Numbered from the stretch's first letter, positions 43,201-53,285 are shown. The stretch is DNA of 64,000 nucleotides from an uncultured Anaeroplasmataceae bacterium (GCA_910579215.1 CAJTTN010000002.1:1-64000), one strand, 5' to 3'. Made by a program: numbers and translations. The notes: a model not told the origin generated them from the letters alone.

Positions 43201-46200
43201 TTTTGAAAAATGCGGAATTTAAAAAGGAGTATGATCGTGTAGATAAAAAGGACAGATATTATGTTGATTTGACCGTTTATGATAATCACTATGTTCAATC
43301 TGTTCGTCCTATTTCCCTTTATACCAATTCTTTAACAGGCTCCATGACCTATGCCTCTTTAACTGAGCATCCTATTCCAGTGTATCAAACAGAAAGAAGA
43401 ACAGATACTGTAGTTACAGTAGAGATTACGGATTATATAGATTTAATATATAATACAAATTTAAGTGAAGGATTAACTTTCTATATTGACGATTATGCAA
43501 TGAATTCTAATATCTATCAGATATGCTTACCAGAATTAGATAGTAAAAATCTTGCCTTTACAAAGGATGTTTTAACTATTGATATTCATGACACTTTAGA
43601 TTTGACAGACTATATTCGTGTAGTTGGTAATGAAGAAATTGTTAAAGACTATTTAAAAAATTTACAATGGAGCTCAACAAATGAAGCTGTTGTAAAAGTT
43701 TCCAGAGGCCAAATTGAGGGGTTAAAGAGCGGAAGTGCAACAATTCGTTGTACAAGCCTAACTACAGGAAAAAATATCAATATTGTCATTCATGTAAGTG
43801 ATAAGATAAATTCGGGTAATTTGAATTCTAGTGAAAAAGTTGATTTGACAGAACTAGAGTTTACCTCCTATGATACTTTATTTGCATTTGAGGGTGATAA
43901 TGATTTTTCTGAAATAGGAAAATCAGGCTCCGTCAATTATTTTGATGGAACTAAAGCTATAGCCTTTTATCCTACAGAGCAGGTACAGCTTCACTTTAAA
44001 ATGAATCCATGGAATCTAGATCCATCTAGATATCAGCTAGAATGGAGCACTTCTAATGAGCGTGTAGCAACAGTAGATGAAAATGGTGTAGTTACTGCAA
44101 TTGCTGAAGGTAAAACAAGAATCACGCTTAAGGTTATCATAGATGGCAAAGCCTCTACAATTACGGCGCGCTGTTCCATAGAGGTAAAAAGTGAATTTAT
44201 AATAGAAAACCGTACGCTTATGGAATATAAGGGTAAAGGTGGTAAGGTGGTTATCCCAGAGGATGAAGGAATTTTATATATTGAATCCTTTGCGTTTTCT
44301 CACTACATTTTAGAGAATGATAAAGATACAGATAGTGATGATTTAGATGATAAAAAAACTCCTATTGGAAACCATACAATTACAAGTGTTGTTATCCCAG
44401 AAGGAGTGGAGGAAATTAGAAAATATGCCTTCTATAATTGTACAGCCTTAAGAAAGGTAACCTTGCCTTCCTCTACAACCAAAATAATGGAATATGCCTT
44501 TTATAATAACAAGTCCTTAGAGGAAATCAATTTAGAGGATGTAGTTGTTATAGGTGCGAAGGCCTTTTATGATTGTGAACGCTTGTTAGAGGCTAACACA
44601 CTAAATGCAAATACGATTGGCGAATATGCTTTTACAAATTGTAAATATATTCAATCCGTAGACTTAAGAGAATTAAAGCGAGCAGGAGAAAGTGCCTTTG
44701 CCAACTGTGCAAGATTGACAACGGTTCTATTAGGAGAATGGACAAAGCTAGCTGATAACTTCTTTGAAAATACACGGATTAGCTCTGTAGAAATTTTTGG
44801 AAATCGAATTCCAGATTATGCATTTAAGGATTGTAAAAGATTGCAATCCGTCATTGTAAAGGGGGATTTGGTTTATCTAGGCGAAGGTGCCTTTGCCAAT
44901 TGTACTGCTTTATCTAATGTTAGCTTTGAGAAGGGAGTAGAGCTTATTGCCCCTAGAGCCTTCTACAATTGTAGTGCTCTTAAAAACTTTACTCTTCCTT
45001 CCTCAGATGTAGAGCTTGATGACTTTGCATTTGAAAAAACGGGAATTATCAATTTAATTTTTGAAGAAAATACAAGAATTTTACATATGGGTGTTTCTGC
45101 TTTTAGAGAATGTACGGGATTAAGAAATATTTATGCAAGTGGTTCAAAATATTATACTGTAAATCGGAATGTTTTATTTGATAAGGATATGAAGACCCTG
45201 CATATGATTTCCCCAGGTGTTAGCTTGACTAACTATACCCTTCCTAGTAGTGTAGAGGTAATTGGAGAAGGAGCTTTCTTAAATAGTAGTCTTATCTCCT
45301 TAATCTGTTCAGAGGATTCTAAATTAAAAAGGATTAGTGCAAATGCATTTGCTGAATGTGATAATTTAGTTTCTGTTACCCTTCCTAACCATGAGATAGA
45401 AATTGAAGAATTTGCCTTTTATCAATGTAATAAATTAAGAGATATTAATTTAGAGCAGGTAACCTCTTTAGGACAATATGCTCTAACAGGTACCAATGTA
45501 AATAAAGTTACATTACCTAAAAATGCTATTCTTGGAACAGGCGCCTTCTATAAATGTTTAAATTTAACAGAGGTTACTTTAGGTGAAAATACAAGAATAG
45601 GTAAATCTGCTTTCCAAGAGACTCCTTTGGTAATAGTGAATATGCCACAAAAGGGAAATGTAACGATTGAAGCAGCTGCCTTCTATCGTTGTACCTCTTT
45701 AAGAAGCATCGATTTATCCAAGGCTGTTGGAACAATAGGAGAGTTCGCTTTCTTTTATTGCCATTCTTTAGAGGAAGCAAATCTAGAAAATATAACGGTT
45801 GTTGAACAGGGGGCTTTTTCTGATTGTAAATCCTTAAAAACAGTCCTAATGCCTATGGTAATATCTTTAGGAGAAGGAGCATTTGCTCAATACTCTAGCG
45901 GTGGTAAGGGAGGCTTAATTGAATCTGTTTTCTTCCCTACAACTTTAAAAGAAATTGGAATAGATTGTTTTTATGGAAATGCATCCTTAAAGGAGGTAGA
46001 TTTAAGTAGTGTTGAATCTATCCAGATGCAGGCTTTTGCTTATTGTACCTCTTTAGAAAAAGTAGTTTTGGGAGAAAAATTAAAGAAGTTGTCTGAATCC
46101 ATTTTCTTTGGATGTGAAAAATTAGTTGATATTAATTTGGAATATATTGAGGAGTTTGAAGCTGGATGCTTGCATCAAACTGCTGTACAAACCTTAAATA

Positions 46201-47600
46201 TTCCTTCTGCTAAGGTGTTAAGAAGTAGAGCCTTTTATGGTATGACTTCCGTATCAAGTGTAAATGCCTTGAATGTGGAAGTTGTTGAGGGATATGCTTT
46301 CTATGGCTGTTCTAGCTTAACAGACCTACTCCTACCTAAGGTACAATCTATTGGGGCTAATGCCTTTTATGCGACAAAGCTAAATGAATTTATGATTCCT
46401 GAAACCTTAATTACCGTAGAATATTTAGCCTTTATGGGAATGCTAAATTTAGAGAGATTCTATGCCTTAGAGGGTACGGAAAAGAAAGAAGATATGAAAT
46501 TTGAAAATGCTATAGTAGATAAAGGAGTTTTATATGTAAAGCTTCCTAGTATGGGCTATGTTTTATCCGCTTATCCATCTGCAAAGCAAGATAAGAATTT
46601 TATAGTAATGGAGGGTACTGAGCGTATTGAATATTATGCTTGTAGTGGAAACTCTTATTTAGAAACCTTAACCTTACCTTCTACCTTGAAAACTATAGGA
46701 AATTTTGGCTTCTATAATACACCTAATTTGAAAGAGGTTATTTTTAAATCTTATTTTGCTCCAACCTTAGAAGGAACGATGACCTTAGAAATTGCACCTA
46801 AACCAGAAACCTTCCCAAAGTTTGATGAATTGTATAAATATGATTATTATTTTAATGCAGCTGGTGTAATTTTAAGTCCTTTAAATTATCAAAATTTTGT
46901 TGGTACTATTGGACAGGTTACGGGACTTGTTTATGTATATCCAGAAAATAGTGAAGGCTATGACACCTTGCTGTATAAAACATATTTTGATGATAAGGTA
47001 GATGAGAATGGAGTACGAATTACAAGTGGAAAAGCTATTGGAAAAAATGCCTATTGGTTTACAGAGCTTTGTAAGTATATTCCAGCTACTGTTACATGGA
47101 AGCATGCAGATCAAATTGGAGAAATAGAATTCTATTATAATTCTTTACTTGCTTCTTCAACAGAATTAACTGATGTTCAAGAAGCGGTATTAGCTAAATA
47201 TTTAAAGGCGAAAGAGCAATTAAACGCCTCTATAGTGACAAGAAAACTAGAACAGCTATTTGATGTAGATAATTCTAAATATAGCTATGATCGCATTAGA
47301 GATGCATATAACGCTTATTCTAAATTGACAGAAGCAGAAAAAGTATTAGTCACAAATCAGGCTGTGCTTTATGAAAAAATATCTGCTTTAGAAGAAGAGT
47401 TAGATGAAGAAATAGATTTTTCTAAAGAATACGATTCCTATAAAAATGCTTATAAGACAGATGTGGAAGAAGCAAAACCTGCTTCTACCAATTGGATTGT
47501 AATAGTATGTTCTGTCTTGGGTGGAGCTATGCTTATTGCGGCAGGAATCCTTGGCTTTGTAATCTTACAAAAGAAAAGAAAGCAGAAAGAAAGGGAGTGA
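40203..47600 (+). CDS. Giant cell-surface subtilisin (S8) with PA, Ig-like and BspA leucine-rich repeats
   Basis: A 2465-residue protease. Seen: lipobox L-T-S-C (Cys21); catalytic Asp208 (AILDTGCDYTHTAF), His280 (SEHGTHVAGIIGG), oxyanion Asn376 (VAASNDYS) and Ser602 (LSGTSMASPN); a PA insert (about 457-552, IALVKRGDISFEEKV); lactocepin/C5a-peptidase-like beta domains; two BIG2-type Ig domains (about 1150-1205 and 1275-1330); about 860 residues of BspA/LRR_5 repeats (A-F-x-x-C-x-x-L-x-x-I/V); a C-terminal membrane helix (about 2432-2455) and basic tail. All catalytic residues are present. It should cut large proteins at the surface, feeding the Opp importer encoded downstream. Both a lipobox and a C-terminal anchor are present, which is unusual. 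Ribosome site TAGCGGGGGC. Confidence 0.9.
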   Translation: MKIMKKIGLLCVTFVGVLTSCSLAPSNLNDLSIEDGNKLSIEKINTDFKANFIDSINKDLIQKIKNFDMNQEVNVIITFSDDSLVSNYNDTKAKFENVSEYAKSKEGLDFVKKLNHKQNGIKNHLLSSNLVKDIKYSYSTILDGIYATTTYAKLESITKLSGIERVMISDTYKSPMAVTNEVKVYNTGIFDSSDVSYTGKGTIVAILDTGCDYTHTAFTTHSTEDPLMDREDIGRILPTTVASGFSEGLETRDVYYSSKIPYGYDYADKDPDIMPYHSEHGTHVAGIIGGYDSTIHGVAIDAQLAIMKVFSDYKDGADDGDILAGLEDSVLLGVDAINMSLGTSCGFTREVDQEYKNEIYDAIEDAGISLVVAASNDYSSAYGSAFGNTNKTSNPDSATVGAPSTYTGAMSVASINGNKDKYMLANGEQTVFFHESFNQSAKEYNFFEMLGVEGNTTVSYDYVTVPGVGMTANYMGIDVKGKIALVKRGDISFEEKVQYAAEAGAIACIVYNNVFGDIIMTVGNDVQIPVVSISKDDGVILAKKAEGVLEFNANNQAGPFMSDFSSWGPTPSLELKPEITAHGGNILSAIPGGGYDKLSGTSMASPNMCGITILIRQYVKEKYPNLSTTEIRDLVNQLCMSTATIALDQKGNPYSPRKQGAGLASLSKSVSTDAYLYVENSNKTKVELGDDPKRTGIYEVSFHLKNLSNKTLKYDLSSLIMTESLSSSDPDYVAEMAYMLNPKVEYSLTGNGSLSGQQVSLDANGDCIITAKITLSKKDKSYLNQNFENGMYVEGFICLKTEDGTDLNIPLLAFFGDWSVAPIFDKTYYEVESEAYDQSIDDDDRIKADYYATTPLGRYYYDYIIPLGSYIYDIDTTKYDAIPATQEHIAISYYKDSISGIYAVFAGLLRGAKELDISIRNTATNEIVWKDTQYNCYKAHYNGIQFPHVTPIELEMTDALLDNNTHYEVKMQAKLDWSSTENNLRDSFSFSFYVDYEAPILKNAEFKKEYDRVDKKDRYYVDLTVYDNHYVQSVRPISLYTNSLTGSMTYASLTEHPIPVYQTERRTDTVVTVEITDYIDLIYNTNLSEGLTFYIDDYAMNSNIYQICLPELDSKNLAFTKDVLTIDIHDTLDLTDYIRVVGNEEIVKDYLKNLQWSSTNEAVVKVSRGQIEGLKSGSATIRCTSLTTGKNINIVIHVSDKINSGNLNSSEKVDLTELEFTSYDTLFAFEGDNDFSEIGKSGSVNYFDGTKAIAFYPTEQVQLHFKMNPWNLDPSRYQLEWSTSNERVATVDENGVVTAIAEGKTRITLKVIIDGKASTITARCSIEVKSEFIIENRTLMEYKGKGGKVVIPEDEGILYIESFAFSHYILENDKDTDSDDLDDKKTPIGNHTITSVVIPEGVEEIRKYAFYNCTALRKVTLPSSTTKIMEYAFYNNKSLEEINLEDVVVIGAKAFYDCERLLEANTLNANTIGEYAFTNCKYIQSVDLRELKRAGESAFANCARLTTVLLGEWTKLADNFFENTRISSVEIFGNRIPDYAFKDCKRLQSVIVKGDLVYLGEGAFANCTALSNVSFEKGVELIAPRAFYNCSALKNFTLPSSDVELDDFAFEKTGIINLIFEENTRILHMGVSAFRECTGLRNIYASGSKYYTVNRNVLFDKDMKTLHMISPGVSLTNYTLPSSVEVIGEGAFLNSSLISLICSEDSKLKRISANAFAECDNLVSVTLPNHEIEIEEFAFYQCNKLRDINLEQVTSLGQYALTGTNVNKVTLPKNAILGTGAFYKCLNLTEVTLGENTRIGKSAFQETPLVIVNMPQKGNVTIEAAAFYRCTSLRSIDLSKAVGTIGEFAFFYCHSLEEANLENITVVEQGAFSDCKSLKTVLMPMVISLGEGAFAQYSSGGKGGLIESVFFPTTLKEIGIDCFYGNASLKEVDLSSVESIQMQAFAYCTSLEKVVLGEKLKKLSESIFFGCEKLVDINLEYIEEFEAGCLHQTAVQTLNIPSAKVLRSRAFYGMTSVSSVNALNVEVVEGYAFYGCSSLTDLLLPKVQSIGANAFYATKLNEFMIPETLITVEYLAFMGMLNLERFYALEGTEKKEDMKFENAIVDKGVLYVKLPSMGYVLSAYPSAKQDKNFIVMEGTERIEYYACSGNSYLETLTLPSTLKTIGNFGFYNTPNLKEVIFKSYFAPTLEGTMTLEIAPKPETFPKFDELYKYDYYFNAAGVILSPLNYQNFVGTIGQVTGLVYVYPENSEGYDTLLYKTYFDDKVDENGVRITSGKAIGKNAYWFTELCKYIPATVTWKHADQIGEIEFYYNSLLASSTELTDVQEAVLAKYLKAKEQLNASIVTRKLEQLFDVDNSKYSYDRIRDAYNAYSKLTEAEKVLVTNQAVLYEKISALEEELDEEIDFSKEYDSYKNAYKTDVEEAKPASTNWIVIVCSVLGGAMLIAAGILGFVILQKKRKQKERE

Positions 47601-47606
47601 TTTCTC

Positions 47607-48704
47607 TTGAAAAAAATAATATTTTTGTTGTCTATGTGCTTGTGCCTATGGCTTTGCTCCTGTAAAGAAAAGACACAAAATTATAAGGATAAAGGGTATA
47701 CATCTACAGTTATCTTTGACTTCAATGGTGGAATTTTTACAAATGCCGTTACGGATGTTAAGGATTCTATAAAATATGCATTTGAACCAGGTAGCTTTAT
47801 TTGTGATCCAACCGATTTACCGAATTGTGTTTTAAAAAAGGAAGGCTTTGATTTCTTAGGTTGGTACAAGGATAAGGACTTAACTATTCCTTGGTATTTT
47901 GGAAAAGACAAGGTAATAGAGGATACAACCCTATATGCGAAATGGGGAGTTACCATCAAATATACCTATACTTTAACCTATGTGGATGAAGAAACTAAGG
48001 AAGAAAAAAGCTTATATACCTATCGTGTAGAAGCACAAGAAGAATTTGCAGATTTTCTCAATCAGGCAAATACGAGAGAAAATTATACTGCCTTTGGATT
48101 TTACCAGGATAAAGATTTGAAAAACCCTTGGAATGAGAAGTATAAGCATCCAGGTGGCGAGGAGAGCTTAGATATTAAGGTATATGTGAAATATATCAAG
48201 GGAGTTTATACTCTAGTATCTACTTACGAGGAATTGATTAAAGCTACGGGAAATATATACTTGCTCAATTCTATAGATTGTGGTGGTAATGCTTTAAAAT
48301 TTGCTAGAGAATTTGATAAAGAATTAGAGGGAAATGGATATACCATAGGAAATTTTAAAATAGAGGCTGCAAATCGTCCAATTTTAAAATATTCTATTTT
48401 CTCTTCTTTACTGGATGGCGCTAAAATTAAGAATGTGATTTTCGACAATGCATTCATTGAAATTCCTACGAGAACTCTACGAGAGCTTAGAATCGCTGGT
48501 CTTGCAGGAGAAGCAACAGGAACTGTAACGATAGAAAATGTTAGGGTAACGAATGCAAAAATCATTGTTCCAGCAGGATTAATTATATCCTCTGGAGGAG
48601 CAATGTCCATCGAAACAGAAAAAGCAGTTTATGATTCTTCAAATGCAAATTTGATAATAAAGGATTTCAATTCATCTTATGTGGTAGAGGATTTAAGAGA
48701 CTAA
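47607..48704 (+). CDS. Lipoprotein with InlB-type repeats
   Basis: A 365-residue lipoprotein, lipobox L-C-S-C (Cys19). Seen: an InlB/Flg_new repeat (about 32-112: TVIFDFNGG, FDFLGWYKDKDL, TLYAKWG), a second more divergent one (about 117-197), and a C-terminal part (about 200-365) with GNGYTIGNFKIE and AKIKNVIFDNAFIE, like the beta-helix repeats of GLUG-type surface proteins. It starts at TTG 47607, 6 bases after the protease stop, with AAGGGAGTGA as ribosome site, so it is tightly linked to the protease. Function unknown; probably surface binding. Confidence 0.75.
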   Translation: MKKIIFLLSMCLCLWLCSCKEKTQNYKDKGYTSTVIFDFNGGIFTNAVTDVKDSIKYAFEPGSFICDPTDLPNCVLKKEGFDFLGWYKDKDLTIPWYFGKDKVIEDTTLYAKWGVTIKYTYTLTYVDEETKEEKSLYTYRVEAQEEFADFLNQANTRENYTAFGFYQDKDLKNPWNEKYKHPGGEESLDIKVYVKYIKGVYTLVSTYEELIKATGNIYLLNSIDCGGNALKFAREFDKELEGNGYTIGNFKIEAANRPILKYSIFSSLLDGAKIKNVIFDNAFIEIPTRTLRELRIAGLAGEATGTVTIENVRVTNAKIIVPAGLIISSGGAMSIETEKAVYDSSNANLIIKDFNSSYVVEDLRD

Positions 48705-48717
48705 GGAGGAGTAAAAG

Positions 48718-51186
48718 ATGAACTTTAAAAGATTGTTAATTGCAGCTATGGCTGCAACCTGTGGGATAAGCCTAGTTGCTTGTACTACAGATCAAAAGAT
48801 TAGTAATGAAAGTACTAGATTGGTGCTTGCAACTCAAGAATTAGATGGTGTATTTAATCCATTTTATTCCACTTCAGCAACAGATAGTAATATTGTGGGA
48901 ATGACACAAATTTCCATGCTAGGAAGTGATAAGAATGGTAAGGTTGCCTATGGAAATGATGAGCCTGTAATTGTATTAGATTATGCAGAGAAGGCTACAA
49001 AGGTTAATGGAAAGGATGCTACAACCTATCAATTTGTTTTGAAAAATGATGTTCGCTTTAGCAATAATAGTCCATTGACAATGAAGGATGTATTATTTAA
49101 TTTTTATGAATATTTAGATCCCCTTTATTATGGTTCTGCCACTTTGTATTCTACAGATATTGTCGGTTTGAAGGAATATAGAACGCAAACTATAAATGAA
49201 GCTGCTCAAGATTCCTTTAATGAAAATTTTATGAATTTAGCTGATGATAGAGTTTTGCGTTTAACTGATATTGCTGAGATTGTTTGGGATAGCCATAAGG
49301 AAACTCTAAGCTATGATGATTTTAAAAAATATTTAAAGGAAGAAGCAGAGGCTTTTGGCGAGGAATATGAGACTGTCGTTGAGGACTTTGATAGAGCCTG
49401 TGAGATGTTTAAAAAAGAGTTAGAGGACGATTATACAAATAATATGGATTCTTATGATTCTATTAAATATACGGATCGTAATGGTAAGGAGGTTAGCCTA
49501 TCTAACGATACAGAAGCTTTCCTTTATGCTGAGGGGTATATTCAATGGAATAAGGATGATTACAAGTTTGATTATTCTTATGGTGAGGATAGTAGTAAAT
49601 GGAACCGAGAAAAAGCAATTGATATGGTATATAATACCGTAATTCCTAAGGATATCGTTTCTGTTATTAGCGCTTATCAAACTGCAACAAATTTAAGAGA
49701 ATATTTTGCAAATCTAGAGAAGGATAAATATTTTAAGGAAACAGAACGCTCCTATAAAAATATTTCTGGAATTCGTTTTGCTAATCGTACAGAGGCTGTT
49801 ACGGTGAATAATACAAGATATGAGACTCCAACCTATGCTTCTGATGGCTCTGTAAATTCCTCTAATGAGGTATTAGAAATTACCATTTATGGTGTCGATC
49901 CAAAGGCTATTTGGAATTTTGGAATTTCTATTGCACCTATGTATTACTATTCTTCTAAGGAATTGATAGATAAATTTGATTATGAAGAAAATTTTGGAGT
50001 AGAGTATTCTTCCCAAGCCTTTCAGGATGAGGTCATTAAAAATCAAAGTAAGATTGGACTTCCTGTAGGAGCTGGTGCTTATAAGGCTAGTACAAAATCT
50101 GGAGAATCCTCTAATGCAACAGGAGCTAGCTTTTATGAGCATAATGTTGTTTACTTTGAAAGAAACGATTACTTCCTTATGGGAAAGCCAAAAATTCGTT
50201 ATATCAATTATCAGGTAATTTCAACCAATCAATTGATGAGTGCATTATATGCAAATCAAGTACATTTTATTGAACCATCCTGTAAGCAGGAAATCATTGA
50301 CGATTTAAATGCTAATAAATCAAAGGGGTATGATTCCAATTATGTAATGACAAATGGATATGGTTATATTGGTATAAATGCTGCAAAAATTCCTGATGTT
50401 GCAGTAAGAAGAGCAATTATGCATGCTATAAACATTCAGCTTTGCTTAGATTATTATCCAGGCTATGCTTCTGCTATCTATCGGCCAATGACAAAGGCTA
50501 GCTGGGCTTATCCAGATAATCTTACAGATCAGTACTATAAGTTTGATGCAAGTGGAGAACAATCTGAAAAGCTAGTTAAGGAAGCTGGTTATGTTAAAAA
50601 TAAGAATGGGGTATACACCAAGAATGGTCATACTTTAAAATATACATTTACCATTGCTGGAGATACTACAGATCATCCTGCATATTTAGCTTTAAAGCGT
50701 GCATCCGAAATACTTAATGCTCACGGATTTGATATTTCTATCTATCCAGATAACGATGCTTTAAAGAAATTAAATCAAGGAAGCTTGACAGTTTGGGCAG
50801 CAGCATGGAGTGCAGCAGTAGATCCTGATATGTATCAGGTATACCATATGGATTCCACTGCAACCTCTACGACAAACTGGGGCTATAAGGCTATCAAAAA
50901 TAATCGTAAGAAATATGATTATGAATATGGTAAGGTTGTTGAATTATCTGATTTGATTGATAAGGCACGTGAAACATTAGTTGAATCACAAAGAAAAGCA
51001 ATTTATGCTCAGGCTTTAGATATAGTAATGGATTTGGCTGTCGAGCTTCCAACCTATCAAAGATCTGATTTATACGCTTATAATACTAAAATTATTGATG
51101 TGAATTCCATGACACCAAAGGAGGATATTACTCCTTACAATGGACCAATCAGTCGTATTTGGGAATTAAGCTTAAACGAAAATTAA
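48718..51186 (+). CDS. oppA: Oligopeptide-binding lipoprotein OppA (SBP_bac_5), enlarged
   Basis: The extracellular binding subunit of the peptide importer. Seen: lipobox L-V-A-C (Cys22), LDGVFNPFYSTSATD, YQFVLKNDVRFSNNSPLTMKDVLF as in family 5 solute-binding proteins, and late GYIGINAAKIPDVAVRRAI and YPDNDALKKLNQGSLTVWAAAWS. At 822 residues it is far longer than the usual 530-600; the excess is an acidic insertion of about 200 residues (about 160-360). A good AAGGAGGAG ribosome site lies before it. It is followed by oppBCDF in order. Confidence 0.9.
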   Translation: MNFKRLLIAAMAATCGISLVACTTDQKISNESTRLVLATQELDGVFNPFYSTSATDSNIVGMTQISMLGSDKNGKVAYGNDEPVIVLDYAEKATKVNGKDATTYQFVLKNDVRFSNNSPLTMKDVLFNFYEYLDPLYYGSATLYSTDIVGLKEYRTQTINEAAQDSFNENFMNLADDRVLRLTDIAEIVWDSHKETLSYDDFKKYLKEEAEAFGEEYETVVEDFDRACEMFKKELEDDYTNNMDSYDSIKYTDRNGKEVSLSNDTEAFLYAEGYIQWNKDDYKFDYSYGEDSSKWNREKAIDMVYNTVIPKDIVSVISAYQTATNLREYFANLEKDKYFKETERSYKNISGIRFANRTEAVTVNNTRYETPTYASDGSVNSSNEVLEITIYGVDPKAIWNFGISIAPMYYYSSKELIDKFDYEENFGVEYSSQAFQDEVIKNQSKIGLPVGAGAYKASTKSGESSNATGASFYEHNVVYFERNDYFLMGKPKIRYINYQVISTNQLMSALYANQVHFIEPSCKQEIIDDLNANKSKGYDSNYVMTNGYGYIGINAAKIPDVAVRRAIMHAINIQLCLDYYPGYASAIYRPMTKASWAYPDNLTDQYYKFDASGEQSEKLVKEAGYVKNKNGVYTKNGHTLKYTFTIAGDTTDHPAYLALKRASEILNAHGFDISIYPDNDALKKLNQGSLTVWAAAWSAAVDPDMYQVYHMDSTATSTTNWGYKAIKNNRKKYDYEYGKVVELSDLIDKARETLVESQRKAIYAQALDIVMDLAVELPTYQRSDLYAYNTKIIDVNSMTPKEDITPYNGPISRIWELSLNEN

Positions 51187-51220
51187 TTTAAAAAATTTTA
51201 AGGCATAAGGGGGTAGGCAT

Positions 51221-52228
51221 ATGCTGAAATATATTATAAAACGATTAGGACTATCCATCATTATTTTAGTTGGTGTTTCTATGATTATCTATTTCTTGGT
51301 TCGTTTAATGCCAACAGATTATCTGGAAAATAGCTTTTCAGCTCAGTTGGGTCAGGGAACCATCACTATGGAGCAAATCAATGATTTTAAAGCTCTATAT
51401 GGTCTTGCAGATAATTCATTTTTAGGAATTCTAAAAGGGTATTTTGGATGGCTAGGAAATTTATTTAAAGGAGATTTAGGAACCTCTTTTATCTATAAAA
51501 AGGATGTTTCTAGCGTAATAGCAGAGAACATGTGGATATCCTTTGTAATAGCATTTATTGCAATGATTTTCCAGTTTTTGATCTCTATTCCTTTAGGTAT
51601 TTCCTCTGCAACGCACCAATATTCTATTCGAGATTACACGGTTACTATTTTAGCGATGATAGGTATTTCCTTACCCTCTTATTTCTTTGCAGCATTATTA
51701 ATTAAGGTATTTGCTTCGGATTTAGGATGGTTTCCAGTAAGCGGACTTGTAGATGCCTCTCAATCCTATGGCGATGGTTTTATAGACAATGTAAGATATT
51801 ATTTAGATATGGCACATCATTTGGTTTTACCAATGGTAGTTCTTGTTGTTCTTTCTATCGGAGGCTTAATGCGCTATACGAGAACGAATATGCTAGATGT
51901 ATTAAATGCTGATTATATTAGAACAGCAAGAGCTAAGGGCTTATCAGAAAAACGAGTGATTTATGTACATGCCTTTAGAAATACAATGATTCCCTTAGTA
52001 ACCATGCTAGCAGGTATCTTACCATCCTTATTCGGTGGAGCCATGATTACAGAAGAGGTTTTTGCTATTGATGGTATTGGAAGACTAGCTTATAAGGCTT
52101 TACAGCAAGGAGATATTCCGTTTGTTATGGGATACAATATGTTTTTAGCTATATTGACAGTAATTGGAACCTTACTATCAGACCTAATGTATGCAGTAGT
52201 AGATCCAAGAGTTAAGTTAGGAAAGTAG
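51221..52228 (+). CDS. oppB: Oligopeptide ABC transporter permease OppB
   Basis: An inner-membrane permease of 335 residues with about six membrane segments. Seen: the typical N-terminal MLKYIIKRLGLSIIILVGVS and the EAA loop with YIRTARAKGLSEKRVIYVHAFRNTMIPL that contacts the ATPases. It starts 34 bases after oppA with ribosome site AAGGGGGTAGG. The pair OppB/OppC forms the channel for peptides delivered by OppA. Confidence 0.94.
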   Translation: MLKYIIKRLGLSIIILVGVSMIIYFLVRLMPTDYLENSFSAQLGQGTITMEQINDFKALYGLADNSFLGILKGYFGWLGNLFKGDLGTSFIYKKDVSSVIAENMWISFVIAFIAMIFQFLISIPLGISSATHQYSIRDYTVTILAMIGISLPSYFFAALLIKVFASDLGWFPVSGLVDASQSYGDGFIDNVRYYLDMAHHLVLPMVVLVVLSIGGLMRYTRTNMLDVLNADYIRTARAKGLSEKRVIYVHAFRNTMIPLVTMLAGILPSLFGGAMITEEVFAIDGIGRLAYKALQQGDIPFVMGYNMFLAILTVIGTLLSDLMYAVVDPRVKLGK

Positions 52229-52237
52229 GTGAGGCAG

Positions 52238-53281
52238 ATGGAAAAAGAAGTTGTTGAAGAGATAAAGGAAACTGAGGACAATCAAGAAGTACAATATAAA
52301 GAAATGTCCCCACTTCGTCTAGTATTTCGAAGATTTTTCCGCTCTAAGCTATCTATTGTTGGTGTTGCAATGCTTGTATTTTTATTTGCCTTTTCCTTTT
52401 TAGGACCTGTTATGCTTCATGCTTGTGGGTATCAATGGGGTGAAATTACAACAGATGAAACCCCATCTTTAGTAGAGGTTGTGGATTACATTAGCTTTGA
52501 GGGACCCAATGGTGAAACCATTTGGACGTATCAAATTATAGAACAAACAGTGTATACGAATATTAAGGATGCTCCAAGTAGTTCACATTTTTTAGGAACA
52601 GATGAGAAAGGAATGGATGTATTCATTCGCTTGATGTATGGAGGAAGGATTTCATTAACCCTAGGCTTTGTAGTCGTTATATTAGAAACTCTATTAGGCG
52701 TAGTATTAGGTGGTATTGCTGGGTATTTCGGAAAATGGGTGGATCAGGTAATTATGCGTATTGTTGATATCTTTAATTGTATTCCAACCCTTCCAATCTT
52801 ATTGATAGCTAGTGCAGTTTTAAAATCCTGGGAAATAGATCCTAAGGTTCGCATTTATTATTTAATGGTTATTTTAACAATCTTTGGCTGGAGTGGTACT
52901 GCGCGTATGGTTAGAGGACAAATTCTTTCCTTACGTGAACAGGAATTTATGGTTGCTACTGAGGTTATGGGATTACCAATTCGTAAAAGAATATTTAAGC
53001 ACTTAATTCCTAATGTTATGCCACAGCTTATCGTTTCCATGACTTTAGGATTAGGAAGTATTATTTTATATGAGTCAACCTTGAGTTATTTAAATCTAGG
53101 TATTCCAATTCCATATGCTGCTTGGGGAACTATGATTTCATCAGCTAATGATCCAACGGTTCTTGCTAATTATCCATTCTTATGGATTCCTGCTGGATTT
53201 TTAATAGTAGTTGCAGTTTTAGGCTTTAATTTCGTGGGAGACGGCTTAAGAGATGCCATGGATCCTAAGATGAAGAGGTAA
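52238..53281 (+). CDS. oppC: Oligopeptide ABC transporter permease OppC
   Basis: The second permease, 347 residues from ATG 52238 (AGGTGAGG before it; GTG 52229 is an in-frame alternative that lies inside this site). Seen: a charged cytoplasmic N-terminus, FRRFFRSKLSIVGVAML, the OppC-type outside loop ending HFLGTDEKGMDVFIRLMYGGRISL and the EAA loop REQEFMVATEVMGLPIRKRIFKHLIPN. It begins directly after oppB and ends 4 bases before oppD. Confidence 0.94.
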   Translation: MEKEVVEEIKETEDNQEVQYKEMSPLRLVFRRFFRSKLSIVGVAMLVFLFAFSFLGPVMLHACGYQWGEITTDETPSLVEVVDYISFEGPNGETIWTYQIIEQTVYTNIKDAPSSSHFLGTDEKGMDVFIRLMYGGRISLTLGFVVVILETLLGVVLGGIAGYFGKWVDQVIMRIVDIFNCIPTLPILLIASAVLKSWEIDPKVRIYYLMVILTIFGWSGTARMVRGQILSLREQEFMVATEVMGLPIRKRIFKHLIPNVMPQLIVSMTLGLGSIILYESTLSYLNLGIPIPYAAWGTMISSANDPTVLANYPFLWIPAGFLIVVAVLGFNFVGDGLRDAMDPKMKR

Positions 53282-53285
53282 GAGT

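Noticed and set aside
48224..48610. 128-codon frame on the minus strand inside the third InlB-type lipoprotein
   Set aside because: It is antisense to a gene with signal peptide, domain matches and operon position; no ribosome site.
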